Position numbers and translations under genes: made by a program
Part shown: positions 35,771-48,159 of the stretch, one piece after another
How positions within the stretch are numbered: position 1 is the first letter of the stretch
Layout: every line of letters starts with the position of its first letter
The notes under the pieces: generated by a model
Told to the model about the DNA's origin: nothing
The model's input: only the letters and a program-made list of their open reading frames with translations
Database searches by the model: none
Assembly: GCF_003597395.2 (NCBI RefSeq)
Contig: NC_133770.1
Coordinates: 201,527,709 to 201,591,708 of the forward strand
Length of the DNA: 64,000 nucleotides
Reading direction: 5' to 3'
DNA from: Chelonoidis abingdonii
Taxonomy: Eukaryota > Chordata > Testudines > Testudinidae

Positions 35771-37170
35771 GGTACAAGGTTTTGGTTTTGTGGAACATTG
35801 ATCCACCTTCTGTGGGGAAAGGGATCTGTACAGTTTGGATGGCCACCATCTCAGAAGAAAGGGAATGGATTTTCTCAGTGTTAGGCTGGCGAGACTAGTC
35901 AGGAGGGCATTAAACTAGCAATAAAAGGGGAAAGGTGAAAAGGGGAAAACATTTAGCACAAAATTAAGATATTGAGAACAAAATTGATCAAGACACCAAG
36001 AGATGTGTATGGAACAAAATCTATAAATGACTATATACACTGATGCTAGGAGCTTTGGTAATAGGAGGAATTGGAATTGTTTATTTATGAGCACAAATTT
36101 GACCTAGTTTAGAACACTAAAAGCTGTTCGGATGATTGTGTGATTGGAATGTTAAAGTTACCTCTTGTAACATATTCAGTAAGGATCAAGTGGGCAAAAA
36201 GGGAGGAGGGTAGCACTCTATGTAAAAAATGGCATTACCTGTCTCTGAGTCACTGGTAACTCAAAAGCAAATGATCTTAATGTTTAGGGATCAATATTCT
36301 AACAGAAAGCACAAGATAAAATACCCTCAGAATTTCTAAAAATTAGAGATGACAATTCCCTAATTGAAGAAGTGATGCATCTAATTTGGTATAATTCTAC
36401 ATTAGATCTCATCTACATTCTACATTAGACAAATAAATAGGAAATGATTCTGAAACTAAAAATTAGTGGTGGTTAAGGCACAAATGATTATCACTTTATT
36501 AGATGTGTTATATATCAACAGAACAAAGTCCAGACTAGTTTATATGGGCTAATTTCACAAAGCTGAGAATGATTATGAACCAAATTGGCTGGGAGAAAGA
36601 AGTTAAACAAAAATTTTAATGATAATTGGGAATTGTTTAAGAACATTTTACTAGATGCCCAAAAATCCACGATCAAGAAAGAAGGGTACAATGGTTAAAA
36701 TACTGATCTGGTTTAAGGGATAGTGAAAGCAGGTACAACTGCCCCTATATTATTTTATTATATATAACTAAATGGGAAAAAAAGGTAAGTTAATAGAAAT
36801 ACATATAAATTAGAAGCTAGGAACTGCAGAAAATTGGTAAGGGAAGTAAAAGGACCAGGGGAAATCTATGACAAACAGAATTCAATACAGTGAAGAATTT
36901 TAAAAAAATATATCAAGAATAAATGGAATCCTAGTAATAGTATTGGTCCATTACTAGAGGGAAATGATACAATTATCAATAGTAATGAAGAAAAAGCATA
37001 AATGTTTAATGAATATTTCTGTTCTGTACAATATTTGGGGAAATCCAGATGATATATTCATATCACTTAATGCTGCTGATGAAATACTTTCCATTCCAAC
37101 AGTAACTCAGGAGGACATTAAATAGCAGCTGCTAAATGGAGACATTTTTTAAATCAGCAGGAAATATTTT
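35771..37170 (+). pseudogene. CR1-type LINE fossil (endonuclease to pre-RT region)
   Basis: The plus strand carries the landmarks of a turtle CR1-like ORF2 in order: 'gagactagtcaggagggcat' near 35890, a decayed version of the 'TETWWDDS-DWN' endonuclease motif near 36125-36165 (one base lost), 'ggatcaagtgggcaaaaagg' near 36185, 'tggctgggagaaagaag' near 36585, 'gaaatcctagtaatag' near 36925 and 'acagtaactcaggaggaca' near 37100. There are many stops and indels. It ends before the reverse-transcriptase catalytic box, so the 3' part is missing. Confidence 0.75.
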
Positions 37171-38519
37171 TGTCAAAACTATATTTGCTATTTTTATCTT
37201 TATGCCACATGATCTGCTCCCCTCAGGCCTGCACTCTTTTTTCACTGCCCCAAATTAGCAATCCTCACATTCCTTTAAAAGAAAGATTCCAGTGAATTAT
37301 CTCCTCTCAACTTTCCCCACACTGCAGAAGATCCTACTGCCCTTCTAGACAGGATGGAGGGATGGAGCCTCCAGAACACAGAATTAGACTGCTTGAGAGA
37401 CTCCTTGTCCTGCATGGCATGTGGGAGCATTGTAAATGGCAGTAGGTCCAGTTTGGAGTGTTCCACCTGTCTGGTCCCAGGCTGGCATTCTTTATAAGGG
37501 TCTTTAACTTATAGCAACTTGATGTTCACTTGCTATTAAAACTCACATTTTGGAACAAACATACAAATAATCAGACATAAAAGTCATGGGGCATGATGAA
37601 AGCAGTAAATTTGAGTTAGTGGTCCCTTTAAAATCAGTTGTTGCATGATCATGGAAGTAAGTTTTAGCTTATAAATAAAACCACCAAGAGAATAAAATCC
37701 ATGTGTTGGCCTTCGTGGTTTTGAACGATACTTTCGTTATATTATCATCTTGATAGTGCGATGTATTTTGACTGACAGCAGCTGCTGGCACAGAAGGGAG
37801 ACTGTATTGTATAGTTGCTTACCATTCTGCAGTCCATCATTTTAAAAAGTATCATATACTTCTGAGATTCACATACTCTATCAGCCTTTGGTTATCTTTA
37901 TATTTGCACCAACGTGCCCCAACAAATCAGGTCTGCTGATAAGGGAGTCTATGACCTTTCAGTCTGAGGCTCTGTGCTAAGGCTACAAAAACAAATGACA
38001 ACTGCAATTACAAGTTTCATGGATTAACTATTCATCCACTGGGGGGGCAGGGGTTTACAAACAGTCTTATCAGGATTTGACCCAGTGGATTAGAAGTGAA
38101 ATATTCTACTACATTTAATTGATTTGTATTGAAAATGTACAGTATTTTCATTATGTGACTCAGGCACACAGTTTGTTGTCTCTAAAACCTCATTCATCAT
38201 ATTTTGCCCTGGGATGTGGGTTTTCAAATTTCAGATTATAGGAATGTGGAGCATTTTACACTTTAAGTTTCTTCTTTTTTTCTTGAGACATTAACAAGGT
38301 AAAGTAACCTTTTCCCCTTTAAATAATTCTTACCCTGCTTTCTGGGATTATGTATAAATTTAAAATTATCACGAAAGATTAGAAAAACCACACACCAACC
38401 TCAGGCTCATTGCAAATCTAAACCATACAGGAACATGAAGTCAATAAAACTCCAGAATGCATCATTCAAGGAAGCACTGCTCAATAGGTGGCCATGGTGT
38501 GTCCTGGAGGCGATAATCA
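37171..38519. other. unassigned
   Basis: No supported feature was seen. Confidence 0.35.
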
Positions 38520-38900
38520 GTAATAGGAGTACAGGGAAGGAAAGAAGAGTCAGAAGGAAGGAGAAGAAAAATGGTAAAAGCAAGCAGGTTTGGAGGTCCC
38601 AGTGGATGGGGAAGGAAAAAGGTGTTGGTTGTGAGGCTGAAGGAACCGCAGGGGGATTGAATAAGTTAGGAGATTTTTTTTGAGAGAGGTGCTTTGGGAG
38701 GAGAGGAAGGAAATGGCAGCTGGTGAAGAAGGGAGAGAAGGTGGAAGTAAGAGTCTACAGGCACTCTCTCTTGGGGGACAGTGAAAATGGAAAAGAAAAT
38801 GGAAAAGAAGTAGCTATGTGGGTGTGGGAGGAAGGAGTCTATTGAAGGAAGCAGGTGAAGGTGAGGCCAGAGAAAGAGGCAGGGACCTGATCTGAAAAGA
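38520..38900. repeat. purine-rich (GA) strand-asymmetric region
   Basis: The plus strand is overwhelmingly A and G ('ggaaggaaagaagagtcaga', 'gaaggaaggagaagaaaaatgg', 'gtgaagaagggagagaagg'). It is not a clean microsatellite. An 82-codon frame starting at 38435 is open because Lys, Arg and Gly codons predominate, and is not evidence of a gene. Confidence 0.6.
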
Positions 38901-41684
38901 AGGAAATGTGAATTAAGTGTTCTGTGGTATTTCTCAACTAGATGATCCTAAGATGGAATGCCTGGTTTGGATCCAGGCTGCATCTAAACCTTCTTGATAT
39001 GATCAATTGTCAATGGGTTAGAGTCAAATACTATAAAATTTGGGGCATTTGGAAGAAGGGGGCCAATTGGCAGTGCCTTCATAACGAAAATATAGGCTTG
39101 TCTAGAAAATATCCAACTTAGCGATCAGAAATATCCAAGCCTAAGTAATATAACAACAGCAAATTACAGACATTCTAACAAAGTGAGATACCATTCATTT
39201 ATATTACTGCACCTAAACCTTGGGTCCACAAATTTTATGCAGTCAAAATTTGAACATGTGACATTTTAAAACTGTTTATTGTATACACAAGTTTCTTAAA
39301 GCACTTCTGAGCATTTTACCTTCACAAAATAGACACGAGCAGCAAGTGCAGCCTGTCAGTGGACTAACAAATGAATGTGTTAGACAAGGGACCCTGTCAG
39401 ACTCAAATCCAGATGCTCTTTTTGAAATATTATTTCATGCTATGGCGAAGGAGAGGGGAGGTAAATAGCCAAAAATGGTGCAAAAACATATTAAAATGGA
39501 GGAGAGCACAAAAACAATTGTAATGTAAAGAGCAGAGATCTTGAACTTGGCAATATTTAATACAAAGGTAAGAGCAGCCTGTAACAGTTTGCACATTATG
39601 GATGAATGGTTATACTATCATAGACATGACAAGGCTTGCTTTTTATACAAGGGCAAAATCTATATGAAACTAACTAGCTACAAAGGTTGAAGTTGGAAAG
39701 GTAGGCCAGAACAAAGCAGAGAGACAGTTTGGGCAAACACAAAGCACAGAGTGTTTTATGCTTTTGAGAAGTAAAAGTCTGCCTACAAGTCCCAGAAGTC
39801 TGCTTTAGGACTCACTTAACACGATGTATCCCACTGTAAACTCTATCTGGAACATTTCATGGGAAACACTTTTATCCACTTTGTTGCAACAGGAACATAT
39901 AGAAAATTAGCCAGGGAAAAGTCTTCTTTTCCTGTTGCATTTTCATATATTTGCACACACACATATTGTAGAAGATTTTATACATAAAAGGGTGCTGATT
40001 TGTACCTGGTGTTGAATTGCCCGCGGCAGCCCTTCTTTCTGTCATTGACCAACGACAGAGTTTCTGACAACTGTGGTGGCCACTCCCATCCTTCTCCACG
40101 CATATTATTGTACAGACAACTTAGCTTTGCTTTGTTTCAGAACTATTCATTACTAGAATGGGGGAACAATTGGAAACAGAGTTCCAAGATTTTGACACAA
40201 AAGATGCTTTTCTCTCACTTCTCTTGGCGCTTACATCATGCTTATAATCACAGCATTTGAGTATAGAACCTCAGCTCAAGTCATCCTAAAGGTGTCATTA
40301 AATACTCATTTGTAAGAAAAAAACCAGCAACTCACTTTCCCCTTCAATAACACAGACTCCTACCCTTGAAATAAAATGTAATCTGTTTTTCTTTCAATAG
40401 GTGAGCCTAGAGCACTCGCTGCACTTCCAAAATTACCAGAGAATGAACTAGCAGTAGGAAATAAGCAAGTTATTAGAAATCCTGACCCTTAGGCAATCCC
40501 CAGTGGGAAGCCAGAATAAAATTTGTTGTACATATGTCAGGTGGGCCTGAAACTGTATCTTAGTCATCTTTTCCAATTATCTTAAAAATGATATATTTCA
40601 TGTAGAACAATAACTCAGTGTCAGATGTGGTGAGTGACAATAGTTATAACAGAAAAAAATGAACATATTCATTTCTAAAAGACTCAATCTGAATATGGTG
40701 TATTGAAGAGTCAGGCTTCAATTCATGGATCGGTTATAGATCTGAAGTATCATTGGAGGGAGGCAGATGACCAACCACATCAATGTTATCATTTTCTATA
40801 TCCCTATGAAAATTATACCATAATTAAGTAGGGCATAATGTTTGACAGTGTGACTGGTTGGATAAAAAAAAACTGAAGACAATAGTTGATGTTCTTAGCA
40901 GAAAAAAATAATATGCATCAAAGACAATCCTGTACTCAGAAATTTTGGTGCAAGTGCAAAAACAACCAAACAGGGAAATGTCTGGATTGACCTTTTGCTG
41001 AGTAAAGAACAAAGCCTTGCCCTGTCAGTGCAACGGTACTAGAATTGGGAAAACGTCCAAAACCAAAATCTCTTCAGTTGCATTCTATATGACAGAGTAG
41101 ATGCTTCATATCGATAAAATCCCAGGTAAATTAAGGAACCAAGAATGTCTTCAGTACCTTAGGAATTATTGGGGTAGCTGAGACTATAGTAACATATAGG
41201 AGAATAAACTGCTGTCTGAGTTAAACATGACACAATCATCAAGTATCTAGTTTAGAATTACCTTTGAAAATACAGCTAGTGATAGCAATCAACCCACTCT
41301 AAAAATCACAAATTTGGCAATAACAGAAAATGGAGATATAATAGGAGAAAATGATTATTGCGGTTGGTGCATCATAAGGGGATATCAGTGGAGAAAAATC
41401 ACATTTTAATATATAAAAGCCAAGCAATATACTTTAAAAATAATCAAAGTGTTTATAATTTCTTTAAATTTTCACTCATGTATTGAGGATGGGGATTTTC
41501 CAATATGTTTATGCTAGTAAACAGCATAACTTAAAGGGACAATTTCTAAGAAAGATAAAATTTCTTATAGAACTGTGGAAGTGCCAAAATGTTTCAAAAC
41601 ATTTACTCTGTTCAGGCCTGCTATATATTTCCATAGGCAATGGCTTTGACATAATTTTCTCACACTATCATGCACACCTGCATT
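38901..41684. other. AT-rich, nothing assigned
   Basis: No repeat termini or coding segment was recognised. Confidence 0.4.
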
Positions 41685-41686
41685 TA

Positions 41687-41804
41687 GGGTGACCAGACAG
41701 CAAATGTGAAAAATCGGGACAGGGAGTGGGGCAATAGGAGCCTATATAAGAAAAAGACCCAAAAATTGAGACTGTCCCTAAAAAATTGGGACATCTGGTC
41801 ACCC
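41687..41804. mobile_element. 118-bp MITE with TA target duplication
   Basis: Ends GGGTGACCAGACAGCAAA and ATCTGGTCACCC are inverted repeats, flanked by TA on both sides (41685-41686 and 41805-41806), suggesting a Tc1/mariner-like origin. Interior 'aatcgggacagg' and 'ggcaataggagcctatata' are as I recall for an abundant short turtle element. Confidence 0.88.
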
Positions 41805-41992
41805 TACTTACATTTCACATTAATAAAATCCATTGTGTGTTCAAACTTAACAAAAATCAGATTCAAATGGCTAAAATGTATTATTTGCACACCCAAGTGA
41901 GAAGTTAAATGGAGGAAGAGCTGAAATGTTGAATTAAAATATTGAACCAGCAAAGCAGTAGGGAAAGAAGTAGCCCAACAAGTGACATATAC

Positions 41993-42533
41993 CAGAGATT
42001 TTCAACTGTGATCTGCAGACCCCTGGCGGTCTGCAGACTATGTCTAAAATTTCCACAGGCAGGGCTGGCTTTAGGCCTATTCCACCAATTCCCCCGAATT
42101 GGGCCCCGTGCCTAAGAGGGCCCCACGCCCAGTGAGAATCCCTTTCCTGGGTAGAGGCGCCTTTCTAATTTTTACTCACTTGGCGGTGCTCTGGGTCTTC
42201 GGCGGCACTTCGACGGTGGGTCCTTCACTTGCTCTGAGTCTTTGGTGGCACTTCGGCGGCGGGTCTTTCAGTGCCGCTGAAGACCTGGAGCAAGTGAAGG
42301 ACCCACCGCGAAGTGCTGCTGAAGACTCGTAGCACTGCCCAGTGATTACAAGCCCCATGTGTTTTTTTTTACATGTGGTTGTTGGTTTTTTTTAGTCATC
42401 CTTGCTGGGGCCCCGTCAAAACTGTTGTAATTGGGCCCCACACTTCCTAAAGCCGGCCCTGTCCACAGGGATCCATACCTCAATTTGAAATTTTTTAGGG
42501 GTCCACAAATGAGAAAAAGGTTGAGAACCACTG
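41993..42533. mobile_element. hAT-type MITE interrupted by another hAT MITE
   Basis: Left end CAGAGATTTTCAACTGTG and right end GGTTGAGAACCACTG are related inverted termini. The 8-bp TSD acatatac is perfect (41985-41992 and 42534-42541). Without the inner element and its duplicated target, the host is about 131 bp and contains 'gacccctggcggtctgcag' and 'ttaggggtccacaaatg'. Confidence 0.9.
42060..42461. mobile_element. inner hAT-type MITE (CAGGGCTGGCTTTAGG family)
   Basis: Ends CAGGGCTGGCTTTAGG and CCTAAAGCCGGCCCTG are inverted repeats. The 8-bp TSD tccacagg is perfect (42052-42059 and 42462-42469) and lies within the outer element, so this insertion is the younger of the two. The interior is a GC-rich foldback: 'cttcggcggcacttcgac' arms pair with 'gtgaaggacccaccgcgaag'. 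Confidence 0.92.
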
Positions 42534-42541
42534 ACATATAC

Positions 42542-44299
42542 AAAATGAGCACATTTTAATCTATTAATAACAGCATGAAATAATCAGTGTAGCCATGCAC
42601 TATTAACTATATCTGAAAGATGTTTCAGTTTTAGTCAACATGAAACTTTTTTTTCCCCCCTAAGATTGTATACGTTAAATGCTGTTGGGAAAAAAAGTTA
42701 TTTCCTGTAGAACAAAGATCTTATCCATGTGCAGCATTTATGCACGTGCGTAAAATATGTATATAAGTGTTTTGCTAGATAGAGCCAAGTGATTAATTTG
42801 AGCCAGGGTTTGCCAGAGATGAGCCCTGGCACCTCTAGGTTTGCCATGTCAATTTGAGCCACAGCACCTACTTGCTTGACCCCAGCACCTCTTTCATTAC
42901 AAATTAAGTACTGATGGAACCTAAAAGGCAGTGAAAAAAATACAGCTCCTTGGAGTTAAAAATTTACATTAAGAGACAGTATACAGTCAGTCAAGTATCT
43001 GTTGGCATGAATCTCAAAATTTGTGCAATTCGATTATGCACACTGTGCGAAGGCAATCAAAGTCTGACTATGCTTCTTTTGAAAGAGGTTAGTGTTAAGA
43101 ATGCAGTCACAATATAATAGTAGTATTGGTTTAGATGATTTTAAGCAGCAACTATTTTTTCATAAGTCAGAAATATTAATCATAGTATATGGCAATTACT
43201 AATATAGAGCAAACCTGACATTGGCCAATTAGTAATATAGAGCAAACATGATACTAAACATTCAGAGTAGTTTTTCTCTACAAAGTGTCTACATTCTCAA
43301 ATTAAATTTAGATTTCTAAACAGAAATATTTTCAATTGTATTTGCAGGGAGAACTATAGATATTCATACTGCACATTTGCAGAAGCACAGCCAATCAGGG
43401 ATGTATGGTATATTACGCCCTCATAATGCCAACAGATAGTGTGACCCAGAATGTATCTGCAAAAGGTGTGGAATGTGGGTGCACAATTAGATATGCAAAG
43501 AGAATTCCAAATGAAATGAAGTAAGAACTGGAGAAAAACCACCAGTTTTTTGCTTTTCCAAATTATCTGCAAATAGTTCTTGATTGGAAGACTTTTTTTT
43601 TTTGAATACATAGGCACAGAGGAAAAGGGAAATTAGAGGTTCAAGATGGCTGTAAGAACACTTAAGGGACAAGCCTTCATGAGAAAAGAAATATATGCAT
43701 GGGTATTTGCAAGATTTTTCACTTCTCATTTGAATACAAATTAAGTAAATTCATGGTTTTTTTCCATATACAGTTTCTGCTATAGCAGCAGAGAAAGAAA
43801 AAAGTGTTCACTAAGCATCTGATTATACTGTCTGAAAATGTACACGTGCATAATAAATATTGTTGAAAGTCCTATATGGAGTTATGTCAATAAAAGAAAA
43901 AGGAAAACTAAACTATTGCACCATTTGTGAATTGCTCAATCATTGATTCCTATGAATGTACTTTATAAACCCTCTTAAGATCAGTTGACTTAAGGCAAAG
44001 AGTTTAATGTAACTACAAGAAATACTGCTAGGTAAAATTGAGTTCTGGGTTTTATTATCTTGATACAAGTTGTACAAGAGCAACAAGATAGACAATCTTT
44101 TTCCCCAGGCATTTTTAATAGGTAAATTATGCACCAGATCTCTAAAAGGCTGAGTAAAATAATTCCTTTTCTTTACTGAGGAAGAAAAGTCTTAAACACT
44201 CTGGGGGAAAAGAGGAAACAAACACACACATTGAAATTGCATTAATGTGTTACATAAAATAAGAACTGTTTACATTTATTGCTTTTGATTTATTGTTTC
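42542..44299. other. mostly unassigned; short direct repeat near 43195
   Basis: No transposon boundary was recognised. A direct repeat 'agtaatatagagcaaac' / 'actaatatagagcaaac' lies at about 43197-43213 and 43231-43247. Sequence at 42780-42900 ('gagccagggtttgccagaga', 'cagcacctctttcatt') resembles a short chelonian repeat but has no clear ends. Confidence 0.35.
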
Positions 44300-44420
44300 C
44301 CAAGCAGTCTTAGGACACAATTTTGCACTCCTTTCTTAGTTAGACTTCCCACTGCAGACAAGAGGAATTCTGCCTGAGAAAGGAGTGCAGGATCACACCA
44401 GTAATATCGCTGTAATTTTG
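44300..44420. repeat. ancient 'TTGACTTCAA' family fragment
   Basis: 'cacaattttgcactccttt' and 'gaaaggagtgcaggatcaca' are imperfect inverted arms around 'cttcccactgcagacaag'. Same foldback architecture as the copies at 25860 and 50443. Confidence 0.4.
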
Positions 44421-46019
44421 ATAAGTAATATTTACATTGGTGTACTTCAAGTATCTATTTTGGATCATCAGTGTCTGCTGCAGTATGTGCACATTTAAAA
44501 ACTGCATTTATCAAGAAGTGCCTTTTGCCTGGTAACAATTAACTTTTCCTTTTGATAAACGATTCAATCATATATCAATGAAGATGATAGTATATTTTAA
44601 TTAATACAAACAAACATTGTACATCAGCTGGTTGGCAAGAAAATCATCTTTGATTGGATCAATACCTTTGTACTTACATTTGACAATGTAAGCAAGTTGC
44701 ATGGCCAGAGTTCTTTATTGTACTTGACAGATGTGATGACAATAGCGTTAAAAGTAACATTAAAATGCATTTTTAAATTATCAGCCAGATAACTATTAGC
44801 CTACTAAGACTTTCCAGTTGTAGCTGCATCATACTTCGAGACATTTTTGTGACATAAGAATTAACAATACATAATAAACTACAATAATAAATCCCTCCTC
44901 AAGACCTTCTTCTGACATGAAATCTATGAGGGCTAGATTCTGACCACTCATTCATGTTGAGAAGTTTAATTAAAATAAATTAGAGTAATGTATCTGTAGA
45001 GAAATGAAACACTTAGCAGAGATAAGGATAGTGTTAGGGCACAGATTTTGATATTCTTATTAATGCGGGGCAATATCTAACCCCACAAGTACTCCTGTTG
45101 ATTTCAATGGCACCATTCATGGAGTGGATACTATTCCAAGAGAGAAAAGGTATCAGAATATGTTCTTAAGTTTAAAAAAAATTACATATAAAACAAGAGT
45201 AAAACCAAATATGCTTATCTTGTGGACCAAACAAAAACACATGAAAGGAAGTAAATGGTATAGCCTTATTCACAGACATTGCTTTTCTTGAGGGCCAAAT
45301 TACGAGCTGCTTACTCACACTGACACTTGTTTACTCACACAAGTAGCCCCACTGACTTCAAATTATAGAAGAGTTTGCAGAAAATGTTGAAAGTTGTGAA
45401 ATGTCTATTTTCTGCAAAAATCAGAATTTGGAAGGTGCTTTGTAATACTGTATAGCCAGTGCTGATGAAGATAACCTTAGTTGAAAATATTAGTGATAAT
45501 TTTCCTTGGCTGGGGTTCATTACCATTATTCACTTTAAGTGGGCTTTCTGCCCTGTGCCACCAACAAGAACCACATTGGTTATCTCCTTTTATAACTTCT
45601 AAAGTGGTTTTACATAAAATTTGTGACCCTTGACTGCCTATTTCTACTACCACACATTCATTCTTTTAGGAGGTAAATATAAGATGTCGTTGGAGATTGG
45701 ATTCATATTCAATCTTATTCAAGCTGGGTAGTACCATAACAAGAAAGTGCTCCATTTAACTCACTGGTGCTACTCAAATAGTAAAGTCTTATGCAGCATG
45801 AGTAAGGATGTTGAAAAATGAGCCCAAAGGGAAAAGTAAGTAAGCACATATGAGGGTGGTTTGAATTGTGTGCTGATATTTAGTTATAGTAAATATGAGC
45901 TACTCTGGACTTCTAAGAATTATGTTTAAACAATAGTTTCAGAATGTTGTAATATGTTGCACACCATCCCCATTTCCACAAGGCTATTCTTCACTTAGCT
46001 TTTTATCCCTTGAGATGCA
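44421..46019. other. AT-rich with scraps of the 'TTGACTTCAA' family
   Basis: Two short pieces resemble that repeat (45060-45125, 'gttgatttcaatggcacc', and 45290-45365, 'gccccactgacttcaa'). 44460-44780 has no repeat-like texture. No coding segment was recognised. Confidence 0.35.
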
Positions 46020-46043
46020 GGGCTTGTCTACATGGTGAGTTTA

Positions 46044-46586
46044 GACCAGGGGTCAGCAACCTTTCAGAAGTGCTGTGCCGAGTCTTCATTTATTCACTCT
46101 AATTTAAGGTTTCATGTGTCAGTAATACATTTTAACATTTTTAGAAGGTCTCTTTCTATAAGTCTATAATATATAACTAAACTATTGTTGTATGCAAAGT
46201 AAATAAGGTTTTTAAAATATTTAAGACGCTTCATTTAAAATTAACCAGTGGCCAGGATGCGGGCAGCGTGAGTGACACTGAAAATCAGCTTGTGTGCTGC
46301 CTTCGGCACGCGTGCCATAGGTTGCCTACCCCTGGTTTAGACTATGGCTACACTACAGCGCTTATAGTACTGCAGTTGCACTATCATAGCACTGCTAGTA
46401 CAGATGCTCTAAGCCAACATGAGGCAGCTCTGCCGTTGATTTAATTACTTCAGCCCCTGAAAGTGATGGTAGTTCTGTCAGCAGGACGTAGCGTTGTCCA
46501 CACCCGCACTTAGGTTGATGTAATTTTCATCACTCAGGAGATGGCTTATAATTTATACTGATTTAATCTGTCGTGTGTACATAGCC
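46044..46586. mobile_element. MITE B, inserted in MITE A and split by a hAT MITE
   Basis: Ends 'gactatggctacactac' (the first three bases now separated by the hAT) and 'gtgtgtacatagcc' are inverted repeats. TTA lies on both sides (46041-46043 and 46587-46589), fitting a Harbinger-type TSD. The family matches 34881-35021. Interior 'caggagatggcttataa' and 'ttgatgtaattttcatcactc' form hairpins. Confidence 0.75.
46047..46334. mobile_element. hAT-type MITE (CAGGGGTCAGCAACC family), innermost
   Basis: Starts CAGGGGTCAGCAACC and ends GGTTGCCTACCCCTG. The perfect 8-bp TSD gtttagac (46039-46046 and 46335-46342) spans the junction of MITE A and MITE B. It is 288 bp. The copy at 63807 is the same family in the opposite orientation and nearly identical over its AT-rich part. 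Confidence 0.93.
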
Positions 46587-46745
46587 TTAGTGTGCAGTAA
46601 GCCAGGATGTGAATCTACAACGCACTAGCTTGATGTGCAGTAACATGCCATGAGGATCTTGCTACAGTGCACTAAAAGTTCTGTAGCACTTTGATGTATT
46701 GCTGTTTGAAACAGGAGTGCATGAGGAAATGTTTAGCGCACTGAA

Positions 46746-47867
46746 GCAATGTCGCTATGGGATATTACTGCAGAGCAAGCTACTTGCATCCTGTGACAAT
46801 AAATCTGCAGATTACCCCTCCAGCAGCTGCTAAGGGCCCTCTGAAATCAACAGAAGTAGAGCCCACTTAGCAACCTCCAGGATCAAGTCCATTAGATATT
46901 TGCAGACTTGGAAGAGAAGTGAGAACATGTTCAGAAACTGCTAGCACCTTCTCATTCTCTTGCTATGAGGCACATTTCATTTTAGAGAAAATCAGGCCCA
47001 AAACTGCACAGTAGCTGACCTGCCTACAAAAAGATGAATATCAGACAGAGAGATCTAAACTTGTAAAGAAAGTCTAAGTGTTTTTTCCCCACACAACTTT
47101 CATATAAAAAATATGAAGAACTTTCATACATAAAAGATGAAGGAATAATAAAGGGCTAAAAAAAGGTTGATGTTGACCATGCTAGAAGTATTTTATGAAA
47201 TATTCTAATTACCAGCCTCAGTCATGCTAATGTAAGTATCACCTCACTGCAACAATGATTCTGAATTATTTGGTTATATTTCAGAAAAAGTAATTAAGAT
47301 TTAATGTACAATCTGATTATTCATTCATGAGTCTTGATTAAATATAATTTTTATTTTAATTCCTTTGTGACATGAAAGACTCAGGCAACAGTGTGGAGAT
47401 TTTCTTTATGCTCCCTTTACAGCCAACCAGTGCATTAAAACTGGGAAGAAGTTTGTCATAAAAGAAGACTGGTACAGTAATGAGCTGGAGGGTGTTCATA
47501 TTTGCTGAGGTTTTTGTTTTTTTGGGCTGCCTGAGCCGCTTTGTATTCATACATCTATGGCTGTGAATAGTGAGGCGCGGGTGAACTGGTTCATGAAAAT
47601 ATAAAATAAAAACTCCCACCCCACATTTCATCTGAACCTATAGCTATCCCCCAAAGAGAACTTTACATTTTGAGGATCGAGATAATTCAATTAAAAATTC
47701 TCCCCCAGTCTCTCTCTCCTTGCCTTGAATTCAGGGAACTTTGAAGGACAAACCACTCAATGCCATCTAAATGTAATAATCTTTTCTGCTCTCATGTTAT
47801 TTAATCAAGCAGAAACCTGCACCGACAGCCTGGTTGCATGAGCAAAGGGAAACAGTGCACATATAAG
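46746..47867. other. unassigned
   Basis: No supported feature was seen. Confidence 0.35.
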
Positions 47868-47945
47868 CTATGGCCTGTGTTATACAGGAGGTCAGAGTAG
47901 ATGATCATAACAGTCCCTCTGGCCTTGGAATCTATGAATATGTGA
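47868..47945 (+). repeat. CR1 3' terminal fragment
   Basis: 'cctgtgttatacaggaggtc', 'gtagatgatcataacagtcc' and 'ggccttggaatctatgaata' match the well-known CR1 3' end in sauropsids. 5' truncation to under 100 bp is usual for CR1. Confidence 0.72.
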
Positions 47946-48159
47946 AACTGACTCAGTCTTCTGTTTCCTATTTCACTGTTCCAGCTCTGTTGTCAAACCC
48001 TGTAAGGAGGGGGTCCAAATGTGTCTGTAATTTTCCCTTGCAATGCTACCAAAGTGCAGTCACTTACGTTCATTTTGCCATCACTCTGCTTCCCTATGGA
48101 GATCAGTTGTAGAGACATACAGATGTTTATTTTTACCTAGTTTGAAAACAAAGTGCACA
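47946..48159. other. unassigned
   Basis: No supported feature was seen. Confidence 0.3.

Larger units (their letters stand above)
46020..46745. mobile_element. MITE A, host of a three-level nest
   Basis: Left end 'gggcttgtctacatggtgag' (46020-46039) matches a turtle MITE that I recall continuing 'gtgcagtaagc-aggatgtgaat'. That continuation appears only at 46590 ('gtgtgcagtaagccaggatg'), followed by 'cagtgcactaaaagttctgt' and 'gctgtttgaaacaggagtgc'. The 550 bp in between are later insertions. The right inverted terminus is lost or unrecognisable, so the 3' boundary is approximate. Confidence 0.65.

Noticed and set aside
38435..38683. 82-codon basic protein
   Set aside because: It is open because of purine-rich composition (Lys, Arg and Gly codons).
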